Notes under the pieces: model-generated | What the model was told of the DNA's origin: nothing | What the model saw: the letters and a program-made list of their open reading frames with translations, nothing else | Databases searched by the model: none | Source: Branchiostoma belcheri | Lineage: Eukaryota; Chordata; Leptocardii; Amphioxiformes; Branchiostomatidae | Assembly (NCBI RefSeq): GCF_001625305.1 | Contig: NW_017804353.1 | Coordinates: 4,130,685-4,194,684, forward strand | Length of the DNA stretch: 64,000 bases | Reading direction: 5' to 3' | Made by a program: the position numbers and the translations under genes | Shown: piece after piece, positions 1-12,887 of the stretch | Numbering within the stretch: the stretch's first letter is position 1 | Layout: each line of letters begins with the position of its first letter

Positions 1-289
1 TTCATTTATTGAAGTTTAACTTTATTTCCACTCGTCAATATTCTTATCTAAACATGCTACAGACGATCGATGTTCCATGCTCCCCGTGCCGGTGTTCCGC
101 TATATTCCTGGGTCGTCCACGGATTTGTCGGCGGAAAATTCAAATAAAGTACGCACCGCGACTTTGGCGACGGCCCGCGAGACACTTCTGGGATTTTGAA
201 AAATGTAAAAAGTGCGTACTACTAGTATATTCGGGAATTTACGGCGTATTTCTTGTAATTCGGTACTACGCGACGCCATATTTTACAAA

Positions 290-440
290 AGTTTTTCGGT
301 GGCCCTCCCCCCGGGCCAATTTTGTTTTTCGATGGCCCTCCCCCCGGCTCAAATTTTTTTTCCATGGCCCTCCCCCCAGGCCAAAAAATTTTTCAATGGC
401 CCTCCCCCCCCAGTGCACCAGCCCTCCCCCCCCCCGGTAA
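290..440. repeat. C-rich minisatellite, about four 30-35 bp units
   Basis: The core TGGCCCTCCCCCC recurs four times at roughly 33-bp spacing, separated by T-rich spacers. A final unit degenerates into longer C runs. The array makes the two strands strongly asymmetric (C/T against G/A) and produces proline/serine-rich spurious frames. It lies upstream of the SWT1-like gene. Confidence 0.8.
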
Positions 441-1410
441 ATATCGTACAGTCCCTAAACTGACTTTGCTGCTTTCCTGGCTTTGCCGCTAAATTCTGTG
501 ACGTCACAGCCCAAGAGAAAATGAAAGCATGCAAACGTAACCAATATAACATTTCAGCTATATGCATCCATTCAATATTCGCCATTTTAGTGAGGAGGTA
601 AAAAGTCACAAACTATCTATATGTGTATCTTTTTATCTCTTTAGTTGTCTTACATTGCAAACATTTTAGCTTTACTATATTGTACTCTATTACGTGTTGC
701 TGCGGTGCAGTCAAAGGTCAGGAAATCCACACGCGGGAATGCAGATTGGAGGACGGAGGGACGCTATAACGGTGAGGTTTGGCATCCAATTTCTGCGGTT
801 TTTCACTCCCATGGATCAAAATTAAGACTGAACAAATTACTGAGTGTAATAATGAGGAGTTTAGGAGCCCCAAATCTGTTTTGTAATACCTTTCAAAACC
901 CCACAAACAACTTGTTTGTGTGGTGACATTTGTTGCCCCCCGCCCCCTATGGGAATATGGTTACAGTGCAAAATTCCTTATTTACATACGGTGTCCTCAC
1001 TTTCTCTTCGGTTTAAAGGTGTGAAAAGAGGGATTATGTAAAATAACTGGACAAACGATTTGAATTAGAAAAGGACCGATATAGCTGAGGCTCTTTTGAT
1101 GTTTTTTTGTAGCCATGCTATGCATAATCATTTTCATGCTTTTCAGCCTCACCTCTAAATTTACATATTGTTTTTGTAACCCACTGAGTTTTCTGTCGGC
1201 TTTGGTGGCGTTCAAAATACATGTACCACACTTTGGTGAGAGACTGAAATCAGTACTCTTCACATTGGAGTCTTGGACTTTGCTGTAATTTCATCAACTT
1301 GAGTTTACAGTATTTACCATACAGGCTTTTATGCTTGGGTCAAGCAAGGAGGTTCAAATTATAGGACCTCATGTTTGGGTCAAGCTAAATCTCCAACTTA
1401 TTAACAGATC

Positions 1411-1477
1411 TTACAGTGGCAAGGCTGCTTGGCCTATAATAATTTTTTTTTTTTTGGATACTGCCTTGCCACTGTAG
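1411..1477. repeat. Short imperfect hairpin
   Basis: TTACAGTGGCAAGGC at 1411-1425 is mirrored by GCCTTGCCACTGTAG at 1463-1477, around a T-rich loop. It may be the core of a small foldback element; no target duplication is evident. Confidence 0.5.
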
Positions 1478-1909
1478 GATTTTCTTCTAGATTACAAGTC
1501 AAGCAGGGAGGTTCATTCAACCTGGGGTCAGCGACCTACATAATAACAGTTCCTATACGACAACATATGGATATTCATAGACTTTGCAATTCCCAGTACC
1601 AAGATGTTGGAAAATTTGTCTACATTCCTAACCTACATAAACTAGAGTAGCTTTGTAGACTTTGTCTATGGTCTACATTAAACTTTGGTTTAAAAAAAAG
1701 GCAAATAGTTATGGAGAAAATTTGTAAATGCCATTAATATATTTTAAGTTCTTTTTTGTCTTCTCTCTGTAATGTTTGCCTAATATTTTGTATACTGCTG
1801 TTTGTTTGATTGCAATCCATCTGTACATGCAAATATGAGTCCAAAAAAATATTATTTATATCTTGACTCCACAGGATACTACGAGTACTAGGGATCCGTA
1901 TATGACAAA

Positions 1910-4900
1910 ATGAGTACGGTATCGTCGACCAAGTCCACCCTCCCCCCGGGTTGGGTGAAGTGTATGTCCAAGAGCCACCCAGGACACTGTTACTATTTCA
2001 ACATGTCCACCAGAGCCAGGACCTGGCAGAGGCCAGTCCTGGACGAAGAAGAGGAGACAGCAAGCCCAGAAAAGGCTAAAACTGAAAAGAAGGCAAGTGT
2101 ATTTGTAGTTTATTTGTTGTTGTGGTCTAAGCTTGTGGGCTCCAAGCAGAGGTTGTGGGGGAATGATCGTTAGCTTTTTATATATGGCCGTTTTTTGTTT
2201 TCGTTACCCCCTCTCGTCAGTGGCCGGCGACCTTCTATGGCTAATGGATACTGTCTTGCCAAGGAAAGGGATCTGCTTGGAGATTACATTAGGCCAATTA
2301 TGAATTGTTGCCACTTGCCATGTGCATTGTACCTTGTACAACTGTTGAAGCTTTGAGCAATAAAGTTCATGAATTTTTTCATTCCTCAAGATGAAAGGGT
2401 CTTTGTTTCCTCCTCTCTTTCCAGATCCATCTGGGTCCAGTTTAGAATTTCCTGGCCGGTGGTCCCATTTCCTGCTAGTGTATCATTATACGTTTGGTCT
2501 CTTACATTCTTTCCTTTCTCAAATTCTTTTTAATATGCAGTACCTTGTGTCACCAAGCTGAAAGTAGATCATTATTGTGTTCTTGTAGGCCATTACTGCA
2601 TTTTCTATAGAAGCCAAGGTACCAATCAGAAGGCGATGACCTTTTCCTTGAACCTCTGGCTAGTTTTTTTCCCTTTAGTTACACACTCACTCATACATTG
2701 TGTCGACAGGTCAAGGTATATCCTGTTTCACAGACTGATTAGACCTGTCACTATCAAGACTCTTTTCATTTCTGGATGTAGACAGCTGGAAGTCAGCACT
2801 ACAGCTGATGTGATGAAAGCAGAAGGGTTTTATTTTTAGATAGGTACAAACTAGAATACTGTTTATCCTTATTGTGAAAATCTCTATTTGTTCCATGGAA
2901 GCAGATCACTCGTAAGAACCATGATTCTGGGGTGCACTCAGACAGGGAAGACAAGTCCCCGACAGATGATGCCAGAAGCTGTGTGTCCATGGCCAGCGCT
3001 TCAGAAAAGGTTTATTTTATTTTTATTTTTTTACTTCATACCTGTGTTGTGTTTCTTCTAGATTGATTTTGGATTAATGATAATGCTGATGTTTGTGGTT
3101 GCTTGAATACTTATTGTTGAATACACACAGCTCTTTTTGAAAATTTGATAGTAATGTCTCTACTTTTGTATGACACAGTATGCACTCAGACTGTAATAAA
3201 CAATGTAAATTCATAGATACATGCAATTTTGTAATTTCAGGGGGTTTACTAAGTAAGATTTTGAAGATACTAAGTATGTTGGGACTGACAGAGTGGCTAT
3301 TTTGGACGTTGATTGTACATAGTGTGTTTGTTTGAATTATCTTGATTTTTATTTAATCAACCCTTTGTTAAAATCAGAGCACAATTTAGGGATGCGTTAG
3401 CCAATCCCAGCTTTTGTACATTTTGTGGATAAATTAAATTGAAATTTGGGACCTGAGAGAATACATATTTTTTTTCCTAACATCCCCCCACAGGTGTCCC
3501 ATTACTTCAGCTCCCTGTTGGACAACGACAAAACAGGACTGAGCAGCACATGCACACCGTCAGTGGCTCCATCAGAAAGGGGCCAGAAGCGCAAGGTGGA
3601 TGATTCCGAGTTTAGCGACGACGCAAGCATGCTGTCCCTCAGTGCCTTCTCCTGGTCATCCTCACTGCTGTCACTCAAGAGCAGGAAGGATGCCCCTGCT
3701 GCCGAGAAGTGGAAACCCCTCCAGCAGGCTTCGACACAAAATGATGTCGATCACGGGCAGCCCAGTGAGACTGCAGCAGCAGTGGCAACTACGTCCACGG
3801 AACAACCAACAACCACAACTAGCCCCGGTGGGAAGAAGACCTCTACCATCACCAAGGGTCTGACTCTGAAGCCATTGCCACCAAAGACATCCGCTGCCAG
3901 TCGTTCTCCTAGATCTCCCAACCAGCCGCACACAGCTAACACTCCAGGTAGCCCTGCCCCTGTACAGAAGGAGAAACCACCCAATACTAGCAGTGCACCA
4001 GATGACAATGGTTTAGACCCTCTCCCTGACTATGATGAGGCTGAGGGGTACACTGCACCGTCCCCCAGCAACGCCAAACACAAGCGCATGAAGGCCTCCC
4101 TGCCTCCGCACGACCTCAGGAACAAGATCACAGGAGAGCCTGTGGAACTCGTGAAGCCAAAACGGCCGAAGTTCTGGAGAAATCCGTCCAGCTATGTGAG
4201 GAATAAGATGAGAGAAAGGGACCTGAGGGAGAAGATTACAGGTAAACCCATGCCCCCACCCATGGGGCCTCCACCCATGGGGCCTCCACCCACTGTTGAT
4301 AACGGACAGTTCGCAAGACCGATGGCTCCGAGACAGGATGGCGTCTTCAAAGCGCCTTTCCCCGTGGCCCGTCGGCAGAACAAGCCCTACCACAGAAACC
4401 AGCCCTGGAGGGACCACAACGGGAACCACAACAGGCAGCAGAACTACTACAACCTGGGACAGGCGCCCATCTCGCTGCAAGTCACCATGCCGAACCGCAC
4501 GGATGAGAACTGGGTGGACAGTCTCACCGTGTGTGAGAGCCCCAAGTTCAGGAGCGGGGACATGGACAAGGTGACGTGTACGGTGGACCAGCGGGACCAC
4601 AGAAGCGTCGCTCTCCAAGGAGAGACAAACGCAGCCCTCGGCAGGGACACCAGCTTACCTCAGGAGAACTCTAACAGCCAGGAGAACCTGGATGACGTCG
4701 TAGAAATGGACATCGCGATGGACGTAGAGACGGAAGAAAGACTGATCAATGAGATCCAAGAAGTTCGCGGGCACCTCGCCACGGACGCATCGGCCAGCCA
4801 CGGGACCCTGACCAGCATGCAGGTTGTACAGATAGAGTATATGGAGACAGAGACCACAGGGGTGCCCGGGGTAGAGGGGAACCTGCCTCTGTTTATTGTG

Positions 4901-7900
4901 CTGGACACAAATGTCCTGTTGAACCACCTGAAGTTTCTAGATGACCTGAAGGACCAACAGATCAGTGGGATGGGCAGACCGGTGCTTGTGGTGCCCTGGG
5001 TGGTCATGCAGGTGAGATATTTTACATATCGTTTACAGAAAACTTCTATTGATGAGATGTACAGCATTTAGATTATCTGACTCACTTGTGACAATGAAAA
5101 TTTCCATAGATTTAAGACTTTTTATGAAAAGAAAAATAAAACTTTCTGAGTAACAATTTCAGTGTGTACTCCATGTAGTTTATTTGTTCCATCTACCACA
5201 CTGTAAATGTAATGTATGGTCTGAATAGTACAATAGGGATAGATCATCTGAGAAATGTCCACATGTTTTCCTCTGTAGGAACTTGATGCCCTGAAGTCTC
5301 AGGACCTGCTGACCAGGCCAGGTCGTACCCTGAAGCTGGAGACTCAGCACCAGGCAGCTCAGGCTGTCAGGTACCTGTACAAGTGCCTACAGAACAGACA
5401 CCCCAGGGTCAGGGGACAGACTGCACAGGAGGTGGGGCAATGGCTGGGGCCCAGTCTATCACATGTTATTATGTATTAATAGTACTAACTATTAGTATTA
5501 CAGATGGTGATCTTGCTTAAAAAAAGGATTGAAAAAGTGGTTTTCTAATCAGCAAGCAGCATTTGTATGAAAGTATGTGTATTCCCTTTTTTTCTGGATT
5601 AGTATACACAGTTGTATGTAATTTTCTTGTTGAAAGTTTGCAGAGATTACTATTTTAGACAGACTATTTCAGTTTTTCACTTAACAAAAGGCAGTGTTAC
5701 TTAATGCTTCAGCCTGCAATGGTAGCTATTTGGCACCAACTACTGTTTATTGACAACTTGGTTAGGCATCAGGCAGCAAGAAGAAGTTTAAGCTGTCCTT
5801 TGTAGAAAAGTAAGCCCTCCAGATATGTCAATGATGTAGTTACTAAAGCTGAAATGTCCTGAATGTATTTTTGTTTTGCAGGGCTCGGTGAAGCTGGTAG
5901 GTTTTAACCCTGAGTGCAATGATGACCGAGTGTTGCAGTGCTGCCTCATGTACAGTCAGAAGTTCTCAGGAGTCAACGTGATCCTGTTCACCAACGACAA
6001 GAACCTCTGTAACAAGGCCGTCATCAACGGTCTGCAGGCCTTCACACGGGAGAACCTCATGCCTGGGATCAAGGCTATGTACCCAGAGGATGGCGGCACA
6101 CCAGCCATAGGTTTGCATAGTTCTGACTGGGCTTTTTGAGTGTAGGGACCCCCTATGCTGTGATTTGGACCCCTACACTGTGATTTAGTCCCCTACACTA
6201 GTGTTTTTGAACCAGCATAGGGGTGTTTTTTTGGGGGGGAGAACCTTGCTGTACCTGACCCCTACATTGTGAAAAAATCCTGGTGAGGACCCTAGATATA
6301 GATAGATAAGAATTTTGACTTCAGTTGTTACTTTGAAGCAGCTGCTATATGATATGATATGAATCTTTATTGCATCTATATTATATGAAGCATGGCTTGT
6401 GTCATCCTACCAAGTGCACAAATAGTCTTTCTGAAGTCATTAGGATTCATACAGATACAGAAGTACATTGTGGATTATTGTGAAATATGAAAACTTTAGT
6501 GAATTCAATTCTCTTAACTAAAGTAAACGTTCAGCTCAATTAAATCCCATTTATATTTCTTCAGATAAATCATAAATGTAATTAGAACAGTTTTTGTGTT
6601 GGAAAATTGTACTTTTCCTTTCTGTCAGTGGGACTACAGTAATACTTATATACACAGAAAACTATACACCATAACTTAATTCTTTTGTTTGTGCATAACA
6701 GCTACAGTTTCCAAGAACACCATGCCTGTACCAGTAAAAGCGGAACCCACTCACCCAGTGAGGAGTCCCTGTGTGTCTCCACCCCTGGGTCCCCCCATGA
6801 GAGCCTCCACCCCACCCATGCCTCCCCCAGGTCCAACCAGGGGGACAGATCCCACCAGCAGAAGGAAACAAATGGTAAACACAGATAGGAGCACATTTTA
6901 GCTGCAGGGATTTAATTTAATTTAAGATTCGAAATGGTTGCCTTTGCTAAGATACAGTTTTTGGTGTAATATGGCCACTGTCTTATTTTTTCCACAAGTT
7001 GTTAAATAACTATGTTGCTTTCTTTTCTTGTATTGTCTGTTTTCTTATAATGAAAAGCTACATTTGTGCGTATTAGTAATATTACCTTTTCACCTTTGAT
7101 GCAAAATTATGACAGATACAAATGAGTGACTTAGGAAAACCCCAGTGTTTTATATGGTGTATTTTTGCCCCTCCCAGGCTGACGACGTGCTGTGTGGTAT
7201 GAAGACACTACTGAAGGGTATCCTGGCTACTGTACTGGAGACTGAGATGAAAGAAGCGTATGAGGAGAAATGGTACAGACCACACTTATCAGTTTACCCT
7301 AATTCTTACATGTTATTACCTGTGCCTGTGGTCTGTTTTCGGTAGCGTTTGCCTGTTTTTGTGTCAACACAATATCTCAAGAAGGCTTTACTAAGTGACT
7401 TGTCTTCAAAATTGGTATGTGGGTACTAAAATGTTGGTAAGAGCTCAAAATGATTAGACAAAACTACTATTCAAGTTGGTTTGCAGCTTAAATGGGCATC
7501 CAGGGTTACCAGACTGTTGTTTTTATTCACAGGATGATGATTGTTTTCCGGAAGCCCCCATGGTCCCTCCAGGATCTACTGCAGTGCTTTGACAAACACT
7601 GGATTGCTGTGTTTGGTAAACTTACACTTGTCTCCATTTTTCTGTTGTTAGGTAGCCAGCCTCTGCTAAAGTTAAGAGTTGAAAACCCTAGCTGTTATCA
7701 CTCACCAGAGAAAAGTCAATTGGATGGGATGCTAAGCTGTGACCCACTAATTCACTGCATATGATGGTGGCCAGTAACATCAGCATGCCTCTATATATAA
7801 CACTGTATATTCAATCAATCAATCAACCAATCTTTCAAACAACTTGCAAAATGTGCCTGAATTGTGTTGTTTTTTTAAGTTGGATAAAGGATTACACAAT

Positions 7901-10900
7901 CATGTTCTTAAGTCAATAATTATTTTGACTGAAAGATCACACGTGGTCATTTTGTACAAGTCCTTTATGTAAATCTATCCTCCATGTCCAGGTATGTTCC
8001 TGCATCGGGATGTGAAGGAGCACCTGGACAACCTGCTCAAACACTTCACCCGCGGGCGCAGCTACGGGGTGGACCTGCAGGAGACCCTGCAGCTGCTGCA
8101 AGACGCCCTGCAGCTGCTCAGACAGCTGCACAACCACAGCACGTGAGTGCCTTCAGGTGTCACCTGTCACTGTGGTCCAAATGGTGGTCAAAGTTCCATA
8201 ATTTCCAAAAAAAGCACAAGGACTTTTAACACTGTATTTTGCTGTTACACTGTTACTTTCTCTTGTTTACGAAGTCAACCTGTCTTCTTTCCGATTCCTA
8301 TTGTTGTTTCTTGACATGATCCTACCAAGTGATATTATGAGATATTTGCAGTGTTAACGGGTATGGAGGGCTGGGGTACACGAACATGGGAGGTGTAGGA
8401 GTGAAGAGGAGGGGCAGATATGCACAGCGACGTGGACAAAAGGGTAGCAACTGAGACAACCAAACCACTACAAAAGTTTGAAGACTCACAGTACTCTGTC
8501 TCCTCACAGATATGACGGGACCCTGCCTAAGGTTCTCTCAGAGCTGCAGACGGCACACCAGCAGTGTAAGGAGGTCCTGAGTGGGAACATGTCCTGTCTC
8601 ACTGTCAAACAACCTGTTCCACCTGCACCTGCCACGCAACAAGTACCTCAACAACAGGTAGGAAACTGGCACGTTTCAACTTTCCTTTTTAATACTCTAG
8701 AGTGGCATTGAAAGGCTGAGTGGTAAGGCTAGCAGACAAAAGACATAGAAGTCTTGGGTTTGACTTCTGGCATTCCTCAACTATCCTCACTCCACCTAGC
8801 TATAAAAATGGGTACCTGAATTCAGTTGTAGATGGTAAAAGGTGGTGGAAGGAGAGGGATGGGATCCACCTTCCAATACTCCACCATAAACACAGTGGAT
8901 TAACAGCCATCTTCCCCTACTGTCTGAAAAAGGCTACGGGACTTTCTCTAACTTTTTAAACCGTGGTTTTATTTTAGATTAGAAATACAATGATTGGTTG
9001 TTGATTCTTATTTTTCAGGAGCCCACCAATGAGCCAACCATGGATCCAGACTCCCAGATGTGGATAACCTTTAATGTTGTCTGGAAGGCTGTCAACTACT
9101 TCCTGTGAGTTGTGCTTACATTTTTATCTACTACGATAGCAGCATATTATATGCTCTGTCTTTACTTAGTTTTTTCTTACATTGAGTGATATCCATTCAT
9201 ATTTGATGTGTCAAACAACTCCACACAATTTCTTTTCAGTTTTGGCAAGCTGCATTTATACTCTGGCTGTTGTGTGTCCTAACTGAACATTGCCATACTT
9301 TATTTCCCAGTGTGAAGATATTTGATGGGTTGGACTACAAACACTCGATCCCGCCTGTAGCTAACATGACGGGGTCCCTCCCCTCCCGATACGAGGCTGT
9401 CACCTTCATGTGCAAACTCCACCCTCACCTGGCCAGGGTGGTCATGGACATGGAGAAGTGAGATACAAGTCAAATGTCTTTCTTTAACACACATGAAGTC
9501 ATAATATACATGAAGTCATCATAATGCTGTTTACATGTACATTTAGAATTCTGTGTGATCCTTAGATCAACTGGTATCTCCAAACTGTCATACATTGCAT
9601 TGACAGCAACAGTAACATGCTACTTGCCCTTCACATGATAAAGCTAGTCTACCAGTATTTTACTTGCAACTAGCAGTGTATATTTTCTGTACTGTACTGT
9701 ACTGTATTTGAATAAAAGCTGTATGTAGAAAATAAGAACTTGAGCACCATACATTTTTGTAATTGTAGACATTTTTATGCAGATGTAGTAGAAGTAGGAG
9801 ACAGAAATTTGGACCTAAGTTGACCCACTGTTGTTCCGGGCAGTTTTCTGAAGCTGGAGAGAGCGGAACAGCTGCAGCCGCTGGCCACAAACCTCTGTAA
9901 CGCCATCCACGACTTCCTCAATCAACTGGTCAGGACATCTGCTTTTCCTTCATGTTTCTTTTTTTCATTTATGTGTTACTAGATCTTTATTAGAAGTTCC
10001 CATTGTCAGTACGTTATAGCTAGTGTTCCAAAGCATTTGATCCAATTATCTCAACAGCCAATCAGGAGTTAAGATGACTTCTATAAACATATCCTTTTTT
10101 CCCTTCAGGTGTACACCAACAGTGAGTCAGACAGTCTGCGCTATGCCACAGATGTGCAGGTACGTATCCTTATTGTGATAACTAAGTCATGGGTGTCCTG
10201 ATACTAAATCTAGAGCTTCTTAGCAATACCACGGTCAACGCTCTCAAAACTGTGGGCGTTTGACAGGCTGTGACTTGTGCATCTTTATCCTCAAAATATG
10301 TTGGATGAATGTACAGTAGAAAGTAAGTAAGGACGAGAGTTCCCTTCTACATGTACTTGTATATTATCCTTTTCCCCCCAATGTTAATATGTCCCAGACA
10401 CTGTCACTAGTGGAGCTCAGCAATATGAAAGAAGAAGTAGCTTTTCTGCTACACATGATTTGACATGTAAAGTTGTTCTCATGTTTCCCCAGCCGTCTGT
10501 CTGTGTGCTGACTCCTGAACTGTTGATCAGATGTGGCAGGGAGCCTGTGGCACAGTAAGTGAAACTCAACGTTTTCATGAATCCCAAGCAGATCACGATT
10601 TTAACCTAAAAGGTCTGCTTGGAGATAAATTGTTTGGATCGTTGAGTGCCTTGTAGTTGTGGCCTTCAAGTAATGTACAGTGTGTCAAGTTTTCAACCAC
10701 TCAAAATATAGTTTGCAGCAGTAAGGGCCAATGAAATGCTATTTCCTGCATTTTGAGGGGCAAATTGTACTTATAGACTAAGCTTCGTTTAATACTGTAC
10801 TATCTCTTTCCATATCTTTACATGCTTTGTCTGTCAAAGATGGTGGATATGGCAAAATTGTTGTCCGCCATGAGCGCAAAATGATAGAACCCTGGTCCTT

Positions 10901-11050
10901 AGCGTTGCATCTCCACCCTTTCCTTTGTCCCACAGGGAGAGGATGGGTAAAGGACTCCAGCAGCTGGGCATCTTCCTGACACAGCTCATGCAGTGTGGCA
11001 ACTTCATCTTCCCAGAGGCCAGCAAGAACAACTGGTTACAACAGGCATAG
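1910..11050 (+). CDS. SWT1: SWT1-like RNA endoribonuclease (WW + PIN domains)
   Basis: Sixteen coding exons give one frame of 1127 residues: 1910-2092, 2905-3009, 3494-5011, 5279-5431, 5882-6110, 6702-6874, 7178-7272, 7533-7615, 7992-8142, 8510-8657, 9019-9104, 9311-9457, 9844-9928, 10109-10159, 10493-10554, 10936-11050. A WW domain spans residues 12-42 (W15, W39, P42). A long low-complexity region follows, with a repeated D-L-R-x-K-I-T-G-x-P motif near residues 303 and 339. The PIN nuclease starts near residue 563 ([11 protein letters not shown]) and its probable acidic metal ligands are D567, E603, D668 and D692 (LFTNDKN). The C-terminal helical part follows, with a proline-rich insert in exon 6. 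Yeast Swt1 acts in nuclear mRNP quality control; the same role here is inferred. Intron 1 uses a GC donor (gcaagt). The protein is longer than human SWT1 (about 900 residues), mainly because of exon 3. The family call is firm; exact orthology is inferred. Confidence 0.93.
8711..8960 (+). mobile_element. tRNA-derived SINE copy 1, intronic
   Basis: The head resembles a tRNA: an A-box-like GGCTGAGTGGTAAGG, then a B-box-like GGGTTTGACTTC about 40 bases on. The body contains GGTACCTGAATTCAGTTG and GGAAGGAGAGGGAT, both also present at 61491-61730. The element lies in the intron after exon 10 of the SWT1-like gene. The shared order of tRNA head and body between two unlinked introns is the main support. 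Confidence 0.7.
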
Positions 11051-11865
11051 CTGTGTTTCCTTGTACATTCTTTACAGGGGGCTTGTGCCATTATATTATA
11101 GTACAGTCTTTAATATGGCTATGACACAAGGTGACAAAGATCTAGTATCCAGGTGGAGATGATAACAGCTTTATCAGCCACAAAGTACATGTACTGTAAC
11201 TTTTAGAACACTGACATAGCCATTTGGCTACCAGTTCTCTATAGGTTACAGGATGAGGCAGCAGGGAGACGGTTAAAGAATATTTGGAACAGTTGTCGAG
11301 GCCTTTGTTGAAACCTGGGACCAGAGTCATTACCTTCACCAGTATTGTCTACTGAGATGTAGCACTTTGAATCTATTTTTGTACTTAACGATTAGAGTAG
11401 AATCTGGTTTCATCAACAAAAAAAGACAAGCCAAAGTAAAGCAAACAAAAGTAAAATCTGTAGAGATATGTTAGCTTTTTTTTCCATTGCATTTTGTATG
11501 AGATGAAAAATTGGAGACATTCCAGACAAAGTCCATGACAAGAAATGCCTTTTCCTGAAGTGCAATTTGAAACAAGTCTGCGGTGTTGTTTAGAATTGTG
11601 CAAGATAATTCTTTTTCTTGGGGTATACTGCAATGTGAAGAGCTATGATTTAAGCCATATGTGAAGTGAAAGACAAAAAAAGGAATATTTGGACAGTAGA
11701 CAGCAGTTTTGGATTGCACCCATACAATTCAGCCAGTTACATTTCTAGAAATTGTTCAGCTGAGGTTACTAATAGTTTCTGTTGTGCAGAAGACATGAGG
11801 CATTTTTGAAGACAGAGGTTCTATTTTTCATTGATAAAAGAGTAAAGAAACTAGAGTGCTGAAGC

Positions 11866-11871
11866 AATAAA
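11866..11871 (+). terminator. Candidate polyadenylation signal of SWT1
   Basis: Canonical AATAAA about 815 bases after the stop codon, in the sense strand. No closer canonical hexamer was noticed. Its use is inferred. Confidence 0.4.
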
Positions 11872-12394
11872 ATTAGTCATGATGTCACTCTGATTCTGAA
11901 GAACTTAAATGTGTTAACATGTATTCTGTTTAGCACAGTGTTTTGATCCTTTCTTTACTTCAAATTTCTTTTCAAACAAATATGTAGTAAACAAGAAAGT
12001 AGAAATCAACCATACTGCCCATAGTGTTAAAATAGCTGTATTTTTTCATACTTTTTTGGAGGAAACTCTGTTCTTAAAGATAGCATTAATTTGATTAAGT
12101 CAGCCTCATCTTGCCATCTTGATAAACAATGTGTGCCAATCTGTCTGTTTTAAAAAAGTTATTTTCATATTTTTTACATTTTTCTCTAAGTTTGAAGGAC
12201 ACACAAATATGTTCAAATGTGCAAAAATTTTCAATGTGGATACGTTTAGCTTGGCTGAAATTAGGAACAATGTGGAAAGTTATCATATGAAAGTTATAAG
12301 AATAGGAGTTAAGATTTTTTTGTCATAGGTGACAATGTTTACTAGTAGTGGTATTAGAAGTATATTAGTAGTAACATTTGTTGTTTTCCTACAC

Positions 12395-12840
12395 TTTTCT
12401 TAGTACTAACTCTTGTTTATTTCTTAGACATACCTTTGACTCCTGCCTGACTTTTTCATCTCTTCCCTTCCCTTACATTCACTCTTTCATCCACCCTGTT
12501 CATATCATTCTCAGTAATTCCTCAACATTTTCACCCATCTTTATTTGCTTTTGCTTTGGTCAGTAGCATCTTTCCCACTAACATACATTACCGGTATTCT
12601 ATTTTCTTTTCTTTGCTGTTATTTTCTTTCCATTTTCTTTCATTTTCTCTGCCATTTTCCCTGCTCTTGCCTTTTATATATGTTCATTTCCTTGCTTGCA
12701 CTTTTGCACCTCCGTTGTCATCCTTTTTCCTTGTTTCTCCTCTCCCACATTCACTGTTGCCCCCTTTTTTCACAGCTTGCGGATTTCTTGCTTGTCTTCT
12801 TTCACGTTTTCCTTCTTGTACCCATACTGCATCTTCCATG
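12395..12840. repeat. Long polypyrimidine-biased tract
   Basis: The + strand is dominated by C and T for about 450 bases, with recurring TTTTCTTT, CTTTCC and CCTTTT words. This produces overlapping spurious hydrophobic frames rich in Phe, Leu and Ser. No period is regular enough to call a simple tandem array. Confidence 0.6.
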
Positions 12841-12844
12841 ACTT

Positions 12845-12887
12845 GTGCCATACAACCTACATCTGCATGGCTGTAGGTTGTATGGCA
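12845..12887. repeat. Perfect 16-bp hairpin
   Basis: GTGCCATACAACCTAC at 12845-12860 is followed, after a short loop, by its exact reverse complement at 12872-12887. The stem could be extended imperfectly by the flanking CTT and AAG. The 3' arm contains GTAGGTTGTATGG, which matches the middle of let-7c but lacks its seed. Confidence 0.7.

Larger units (their letters stand above)
1..1874. other. Upstream and 5' region of the SWT1-like gene
   Basis: No protein-coding gene is supported here. The stretch probably holds the promoter and 5' UTR exon(s) of the gene to the right, because a good acceptor (tccacag) at 1874 precedes the start codon at 1910, so the first coding exon begins with spliced 5' UTR. 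A CRE-like TGACGTCA lies at 499-506 and a GCCATTTTAG motif resembling a YY1 site near 581; both are candidate promoter elements only. A C-rich minisatellite (290-440) and a short hairpin (1411-1477) are listed separately. Open frames in the first 900 bases are low-complexity or random. Confidence 0.5.

Noticed and set aside
2204..2400. Repeat fragment with TCTGCTTGGAGATTAC and AATAAAG near 2360
   Set aside because: The first word matches the TIR of the MITE at 55140, but no second end or target duplication is visible, so it is mentioned only as a possible relic.
5769..5813. Extra small exon of SWT1 ([12 protein letters not shown])
   Set aside because: With the available splice sites it would be 44 bp and break the frame into the next exon, whereas exons 4 and 5 join in frame without it.
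12845..12887. let-7 microRNA gene
   Set aside because: Only 13 internal bases match; the GAGGTAG seed is missing and the matching arm is on the 3' side of the hairpin instead of the 5' side.
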